From assembly GCA_030268105.1 (NCBI GenBank), contig BSDZ01000080.1, forward strand, positions 124,001 through 188,000: a DNA stretch of 64,000 bases, written 5' to 3'. The DNA comes from Volvox africanus (taxonomy: Eukaryota > Chlorophyta > Chlorophyceae > Chlamydomonadales > Volvocaceae). A program made the translations under genes and the position numbers. The number at the start of each line of letters is the position of its first letter. Within the stretch, counting starts at the first letter, position 1. Of the stretch, positions 58,477 through 64,000 are shown piece by piece. The notes under the pieces were generated by a model that saw only the letters and a list, made by a program, of their open reading frames with translations, searched no databases and was not told the DNA's origin.

Positions 58477-61400
58477 GTTGTGGTGCAAGTACGGGTGCGT
58501 ATTTGCAGCAGGCGGGTGGTACCGGGGAGTCGGAGATACAGGACGCGGCAACGGAGGCACCCCAGGTTCACTTCGCAGAGACGCCGGCGGCAGCGAGTTT
58601 GTGGCCGCGGCGCCGCCGCCATCGCGCAAGGCTGCGTCCCTAGCACCGGGATGGTTGTGGTGGTTTATTCCGGCCGTGGTCACATGACGGTGCTTAGGAC
58701 CGCCTTCCCGACAGTCCAGGCTGCCGCCACCACCTCCACAGCCGCTGCCGCGACTGGGGCTAGCCTGCCCAGACGACTGCCGCCATGTCATCTCCGCCAG
58801 GCCTCGCTTCTGACCCCCGACACCGCCAGATGGGGCGGCGTGATGGTGGTGAGGCTGCGGAGGTTGACTCCCTCCCCCGGGGGCCCACAGCGCCGGGAGC
58901 ATCTCTGCCGCAGCTACGCCAACCTCGCCCTCTCCAGGAGGAAGGCCCGACTTGCCGCGTCCACTGCTGCTACCACCTCCATCGCCCCCCTCGCCATCTT
59001 GGACACCTCCTTCGCCTCCCCCAGCCGCCGCCTCCCCGACCACACCCGTCGCTGACATCTGCACGCGGGGCTGCGGCTCCGTCGTCCGATGCGGCGGCTG
59101 CTTTACGCGGCCGTCTTCATCTGTGGGCACCACCGCCAACGCTGACTGCGATTGCGACGGCGGGGCCTCATGTGGCGGCTGCCATTCCGCTGCGCACCGC
59201 TGCAGACGCACCAGCGACAGACGGCCGGAGTTCGGCGGCGTGGCCTGCGCCCCAGGGGCCTCCGCCGCAGCCAAAAGCGGCAGCACGTCAGGCGGCAGGT
59301 TCCTTCCCCGCGCATTCAGCGGCCTGGGTCCATGACCCCTGACTCCCTCCGCCTCACCGCTGTTCGGAATCGGACGCCTCGATGGCGCCGTCAGCGCGGA
59401 CCTGAGCTCTGACGGCGGCCACATCGCCACGTCATCGTCCTCCACCTTAACCTCCAGCAGTTGCAGCTCATGCCCATCTCGCATAATGCTGTCGCCGTCC
59501 GCATCGGCATCAACTTCGGCGGCCGCCGGGGCCCCTGCCCCCGCCGCAACGTCGCCACACACTAATCTCCCACTTCTCGTCTCTCCGTCGTGACGCGGCT
59601 GCGGCTGCTGTTGCTGTTGCTGCTGCTGCCGACCTAGGCACTCGAGACGCGGCATCCAGCCCTCGCCAAGACACGGTTGTCTTGGCCGCTGCCGTAAGAC
59701 GGAACCGCCGCCGTCACCTACCCCGCCAGCGCCAGATCGCGGCGTCAAAGCAGCGATGCCCTCCCCACATTGCGACCCCTCTGGCAGTTGTGCCCTCTGA
59801 GGCGCTGACGGCTGGCTGCCGCCGCTTCCGCCAAGCCGTCCTGCCACCGCCAAATTCCCGCTACTGTCGAGGCCCTGGTTTTCGCCGCCGCCGTCGCCAC
59901 AGGCATCAACAGTACCGCCTCCGCTGCCTCTGCCGGTGCACTTCCGGGGCATGACGGCGCTGCCGCTGCCGCTGCCACTTGCAGCACTTCGGCTGTTCCG
60001 TCCGCTCCCGCTCCCACTTCCACTGGCCCCGGAGCTGTGGGCATGTTGGTCAAGATCCAGTTGTAAATGGCGTCTGTGGAAATGGGTATTAAGAACCGCC
60101 TGTTGCTGCAGCTTCGGCTGTAGCGATGGCGGCATCTCCGCCTGCTGCAGCTGCTGCAGCGGTTCATCACGGACATGGCCGACGGCTCGCGGCAGTAGCA
60201 AATCTGCCAGTTGGTCGAGGGCAATCGATGACAGCTGCTGCTGCAGAGGCTGCGGAATTAGTTGATGTTGCTGCTGGTGGTGGGGCCCGGCTGCTGCTGC
60301 AGGTGCCAGCGCAGCCCAAATGGCCGGACTGATCCCCAGCGGGCCGATGAGGTTCGTGAGGGCTTGCACGCCCGGGGGCACGGAGGCGGAACTGCCTCCC
60401 TGGGCCTGGACAGCACCCACGGTCGCCTGCCAGGCGGCTGTCACGGCGGCGGCGGCGGCGGCGGCGACCGACAATGCATTCGCTCCAGACCCCGGCGCCG
60501 ACCTGCCGTCCGGCAGCGCGCAACCTCCCGGCTGCGGCTGCTGCTGATTCAACGGCGGATGTCGTCCTTGGTCCCGGGAGTCGGCGCCATCACCGTCGCT
60601 TTCGGATGACGGCGCCCGCTGCTGATGCGGCTGATGCTGTGGCCGATGCATCAGTGGCCGCGGCGGCTGTCTCGGCGACCGGGGCGGCCCCGGCAGCTGC
60701 TCCCCAGGCGGCGGCTGCTGCTGCGATGGAAGCTGCAATCGGCGGGGCGGCTCGGGAGAGGACGGCTGCCGGGGCCGCTTGCAAGTGCCGCCACCTCCAC
60801 CGACAACACTACCAAAGCCGCCGCCGCCGCCTTGCTGCTGCTGCTGCGCTAGCATCAGTTGAGGTCCAGCGGGTGGGGCCCGCTCGTCCCGTCGTACCTC
60901 ACGGCGCCTGGCAGTGCCGCTGCCAGCGGCACTGGTCCTCTCCAAATCCCTTTCCTCTGCGAGATCCGGATCTAGACCTGATGGCGCCGGCGGCGCGGCC
61001 CCCCGTCCGGGGCTGAATCCTGAGTCAGTTAACGGCTGCGCGATTGTCCCAGTTGTGCCACCATCACCCTCACCACCACCACCATTACCACCATTACCAT
61101 CACCATTACCCTCACCACCACCACCATTACCATCACCACCATTACCATCACCACCAACAGCTGCCGCAGCAGGAGGAGCTTGCCGCTGCCCGGTCAACTT
61201 GCATTCCCGGATTATACCGACTTGTGGTTGACCAAGCTGACCTAATTGTTGTTGTTGCTGCTGGAGCTGGGGCTGGAGAGCGGACGGCAGCGATAGCTGC
61301 AATATGGCAGCCATTGCGAGTGATGGGCCGAGAAGCGCGATGATCGCTCGCGCTGCGCCTGTGGCCGCGTCCTCACCTTCCGGGCGCTGAGCCTGGGCCT

Positions 61401-61593
61401 GGGCTTGCAGTTGGTGCGCTAGAAGGATCGCCTGCTGCTGCTGTACTTGAAGTTGCGCAATAGCTTCCACTTCCAGGCTGCTAAGAATGCTGGAAGCTGC
61501 GCCTGCTGCTGCTGTCCCGAGGACTCCAGGGCCCGCGGAATAGGGAGCAGGCGCCTGGTCGTCGTCCTGCCATGAATTCGGATCGCGCTGCAT
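54229..61593 (-). CDS. Very large GARP (Myb-like) transcription factor, LUX/ROC type, polyglutamine-rich
   Basis: A single uninterrupted frame of 2,454 codons runs from ATG 61593 to TAG 54229-54231. The only folded part recognisable is a GARP DNA-binding domain at about residues 1511-1570: [36 protein letters not shown] and [19 protein letters not shown]. The invariant Trp, the AVPK turn and [10 protein letters not shown] are those of the LUX/PCL1-like branch. In Chlamydomonas, GARP proteins such as ROC15 and ROC75 belong to the circadian clock, so a clock role is possible but inferred. The rest is disordered: Gln runs, a Gly/Asn/Asp repeat near residues 145-180, Gly/Ser tracts and many His/Gln stretches. 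The polyglutamine run after residue 1870 has 27 residues. Absence of introns is unusual beside its intron-rich neighbours; some low-complexity parts could be spliced out unnoticed. Large frames on the opposite strand are shadows of these repeats. Confidence 0.85.
55894..55974 (-). repeat. Trinucleotide repeat (CAA)22 with flanking CAG, encoding 27 Gln
   Basis: On the coding (minus) strand four CAG codons are followed by 22 uninterrupted CAA codons and one CAG (plus strand: CTG 55894-55896, TTG x22 at 55897-55962, CTG x4 at 55963-55974). Other Gln runs of this gene mix CAG and CAA and favour CAG, so the pure CAA block looks like recent slippage growth. Confidence 0.95.
58447..58474 (-). repeat. 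(CAG)n run encoding polyglutamine in the GARP gene
   Basis: A pure CTG run on the plus strand (CAG on the coding strand) encodes nine Gln after HHN, in the disordered region before the GARP domain. It is a second microsatellite in the same reading frame. Confidence 0.85.
61062..61160 (-). repeat. Imperfect Gly/Asn/Asp/Glu tandem repeat in the GARP gene
   Basis: Plus-strand units of ACCACC, ATTACC and ATCACC alternate over about 100 bp and encode a low-complexity series of Gly with Asn, Asp and Glu on the minus strand (residues about 145-177). The unit length is a multiple of three throughout, so the reading frame is kept. Confidence 0.8.
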
Positions 61594-64000
61594 CGTAATT
61601 CCAATCTCTGATCTACAGAGTGGAAATTAACGCTTTAAGACGCTGCGAAATGCATGATTGTGTGGTACTTGCAGCTTGCGTCTGTTGGTCGCCCTCCTCA
61701 CCGTTACCGACTAACTTCCGACGTCGGTACACGCCCGCACATCAGAAAACTCCACCTGCAAATTAATAAAGCAAAATTTGATCATGTTCAATATGAGTAT
61801 GCCATTCTGGCCTTTCGCGCGCTCGAGAATGCAACACGATGAACTTTTTGGCCAGCCATGTCACCGAAATAGCGCTCTCTGTCGGCTTGCCTCACGTTCT
61901 ACAATCTTCAGATAAACAGTGTCGAGCACTGCCTGCACCGCACGAAGCAAGTCCAACCTATCGAGGCGCCAAGTCGAAGCACTGCCTCGTCATACAACCT
62001 CAACCCCAATTGACTACCCTTGCAATAAATGTGGTGTTTACTACTCCGCAGTCTATCATAATTGTCACTCGCCTGCAACCTGACGCCAGGCACGAGCCGA
62101 ACGCCAACGACGCGGTGTGCGTGACGCTGCCTTGCCCTTGCTCTGCCACCGAGGGACCGTGTGGTTTTCCTCAAGTATGAACCAGCAAAGTAGCTTGATA
62201 TTTCACTGTCCGCTGACCCGCGCCGACGAACAACACAAGGACGCTAGGAGAAAAGACGAATGCTGTTCAAAATGCGGCAAAAGGAATTTAAATCGGAGGT
62301 AGTCTCACGAATTAGATTCTGCTTTAGATTGCTCACAGCCACGCAAGGGCCACAGCGTGGAAATATCCATGGAGGTCGTACACAAAATATCTGTCTTGTC
62401 GGTTTGATATTCTGGCCAGACTGATACTAAGAACTCCTATGACATATCAGGATACGCGATGCATAAATATCATTGCTATTAGCGCCGCCATTGATCTATA
62501 TTGAAGGAAAGGGCCTGACACATCCGGTACGGGGTACTACGAGATATTTTGCGTAGGTTTGCACTTCCGTAACTGCCCAGTGCCCACCGTCCTAGATGAA
62601 GCGTTAAGCAGTTATAAGTTGCGAATCTGGTTCGTGTCAGTGCTTTAGCCTATGCTTCTGGAAAGACTTTATTTGCCCTTGCCCGCGGCCCGGCGAAGTA
62701 TATTCGGTCTGCTCATGGAACGCAAATCGATAACTTAAATTGTTCACAGTGATGGATTAGCTTAATTATGCATACGTTCAGGAACAATGTTCGCTCGAAG
62801 ATATCTCTGCTGGTATAACTCGTTCCCTCCTCGTGCAGGTAATGGATCAGCTTGGCTAACAGGCACGATTTAGCCACACAAGGACTACCCCGTGTACTAT
62901 TGCTGATGGATTATCGCCTCAGATGTGGCGGGTGGCCCCCCGGAGCAGCTGGACACCAAAGCGGCAAGATATTTGTCCGCTCAGTAGACGGGTTTACGAA
63001 TGAACTGGCCAAATAGTAGCATTGTTGCTTTCTGCAAGACCTGTGAGCACTTGCCGATTGAGCTTTCGCACTTCCTCTGGACTTGTAAAAAGCTGGGGTC
63101 ATACCGAGTATTGTAAAAGAGAACGGGGTCTCTACGTTTGAAAAGCAATCTTTGTGGTTAAGGGGTTATGACCCGCAGATTCTGCAAGCCGAGCCATGGT
63201 TATTGTACGGTACGGTCCCGTTCGCCATCCCAATGGAGAACAGCTGGCCGTTTCAATGCCTGAAATGTGTGCAGGGAAGGTTTGGGTTTCGGCCGGGGGG
63301 AGCCGTACTGCTGTCATCAACAGATCAGCATCCAGGCCGCAAACAGTGTACGCCTACCCATCCCAACCTGGCCTGTCCACAATCACACACCGAGAAGGGC
63401 TCCATTCAGAGAGCACTGAGCTATCTCAGTCACTCTCTTGCCGTCATAGGGGCCGGCCACTGACTCAGCAGCACAGGATTGAAGCCAAGGGAAGTAAAGG
63501 GCAAGTCCTGATGAGGCCTACGTCGTAGAACGCCGTCTCAGCTGCTATGTAAATAGCATGTGTACTTATCTTGAGAACTCACAAACCAACATAACCAGAT
63601 ACTCCGCACCCGTCCCCTGGGTGGATCTATCGCGAACGGTTCCCCGGTTTGCTGTCAGGCCCTGCGATCCCCGTCTTGGTGCGATTTACCGGTGCGACAC
63701 ACCAGTGCCATACACATACACACACACACATACACATACAAATACACATGCACACATACACATACACATACACATGCACATAGATGACCTACCACGTCGC
63801 ACGGTGGCGCGGGTTTATAAACAGTCCAAGTGGGTCACAACGAAACCCTCTCCGCGTGGCTGACAGTCGGCAAGAATGGGTCCAGACTGACGGAGATTGC
63901 GGTGCCACAACGTTAACATGAACGGATGCCCAATGCTGCTAGTACACATCCTGACTGACACCGGGCAACTTGTGAGGGAGGTTACTTGCTGCTTAACCCG
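61594..64000. other. Terminal region, no supported gene
   Basis: It starts with the upstream region of the GARP gene (- strand), which should hold its promoter and 5' UTR. Beyond about 62,300 open frames reach 110 codons (+, 63196-63528) but show no family motif or clear splice borders. A short frame at about 62945-63015 (+) reads KIFVRSVDGFTNELAK, which superficially resembles a ubiquitin-like start but stops at once. A CA-rich microsatellite lies near the end. Confidence 0.4.
63709..63781. repeat. CA / TACACA microsatellite
   Basis: About 73 bases of alternating (CA)n with regular T and G interruptions (TACACA and CATGCACA units). It lies in the region without a supported gene. Confidence 0.9.

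Noticed and set aside
54943..61343. Large plus-strand open frames (up to about 260 codons) across the GARP gene
   Set aside because: They are Ala/Pro/Arg/Leu runs created by reading the CAG/GGC repeats of the minus-strand gene in other frames.
62945..63015. Ubiquitin-like reading KIFVRSVDGFTNELAK
   Set aside because: Only about 16 residues match the feel of a ubiquitin-fold start. The frame stops immediately and no phase-consistent continuing exon was found.

Overview
The window looks like nuclear DNA from a volvocine green alga, most likely a colonial, Volvox-like species. The evidence is dense short introns with conserved GT-AG borders, a two-domain pherophorin (a volvocine extracellular-matrix family), a chloroplast-type ClpS, long Gln/Gly/Ala-rich regulatory proteins, and base composition that is GC-rich in exons but AT-rich between genes. 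I see no bacterial operon, rRNA, tRNA, CRISPR array or intact transposon. All exon borders were read by eye from splice signals, reading phase and protein family conservation. They are models, not transcript-verified structures.

Layout, left to right: (1) 3' part of an eIF4G-type translation initiation factor, + strand, ending at 3918. (2) A nine-exon gene on the - strand for a TRIC-type intracellular cation channel, 6228-8653. (3) ClpS, the N-degron adaptor of the Clp protease, + strand, about 8903-10050, head-to-head with the TRIC gene. (4) An armadillo-repeat protein, - strand, 12338-18238. (5) A Snf2/Brahma-subfamily chromatin remodeller with HSA, ATPase and SnAC regions, + strand, about 20651-31327. 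(6) A pherophorin, + strand, about 33903-35475, first exon not found. (7) An unrecognised 409-residue protein, - strand, 37945-39534. (8) A membrane-anchored FAD-dependent fumarate-reductase-like flavoprotein, + strand, 40180-45965. (9) A protein with two B3 DNA-binding domains, + strand, 5' end not found, about 46985-50500. (10) A single-exon 2,454-codon GARP/Myb-like (LUX/ROC-type) transcription factor with a 27-residue polyglutamine run, - strand, 54229-61593. The last 2.4 kb has no gene I can support.

The genes are not an obvious functional cluster. They are an ordinary eukaryotic mixture: translation, ion channel, protein turnover, chromatin, extracellular matrix, redox and transcription. 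Three pairs are divergent (TRIC/ClpS, ARM/SNF2, unknown/fumarate reductase), and the 249 bp between TRIC and ClpS is short enough to be a shared promoter.

The observations most worth checking are the reconstructed TRIC channel with a C-terminal dilysine ER signal, the SNF2 intron whose 5' splice site lies in a 26-bp tandem repeat so that the splice site occurs three times, two apparent GC-AG introns in the same SNF2 gene, the double-B3 protein, and the polyglutamine-rich GARP factor as a clock candidate.
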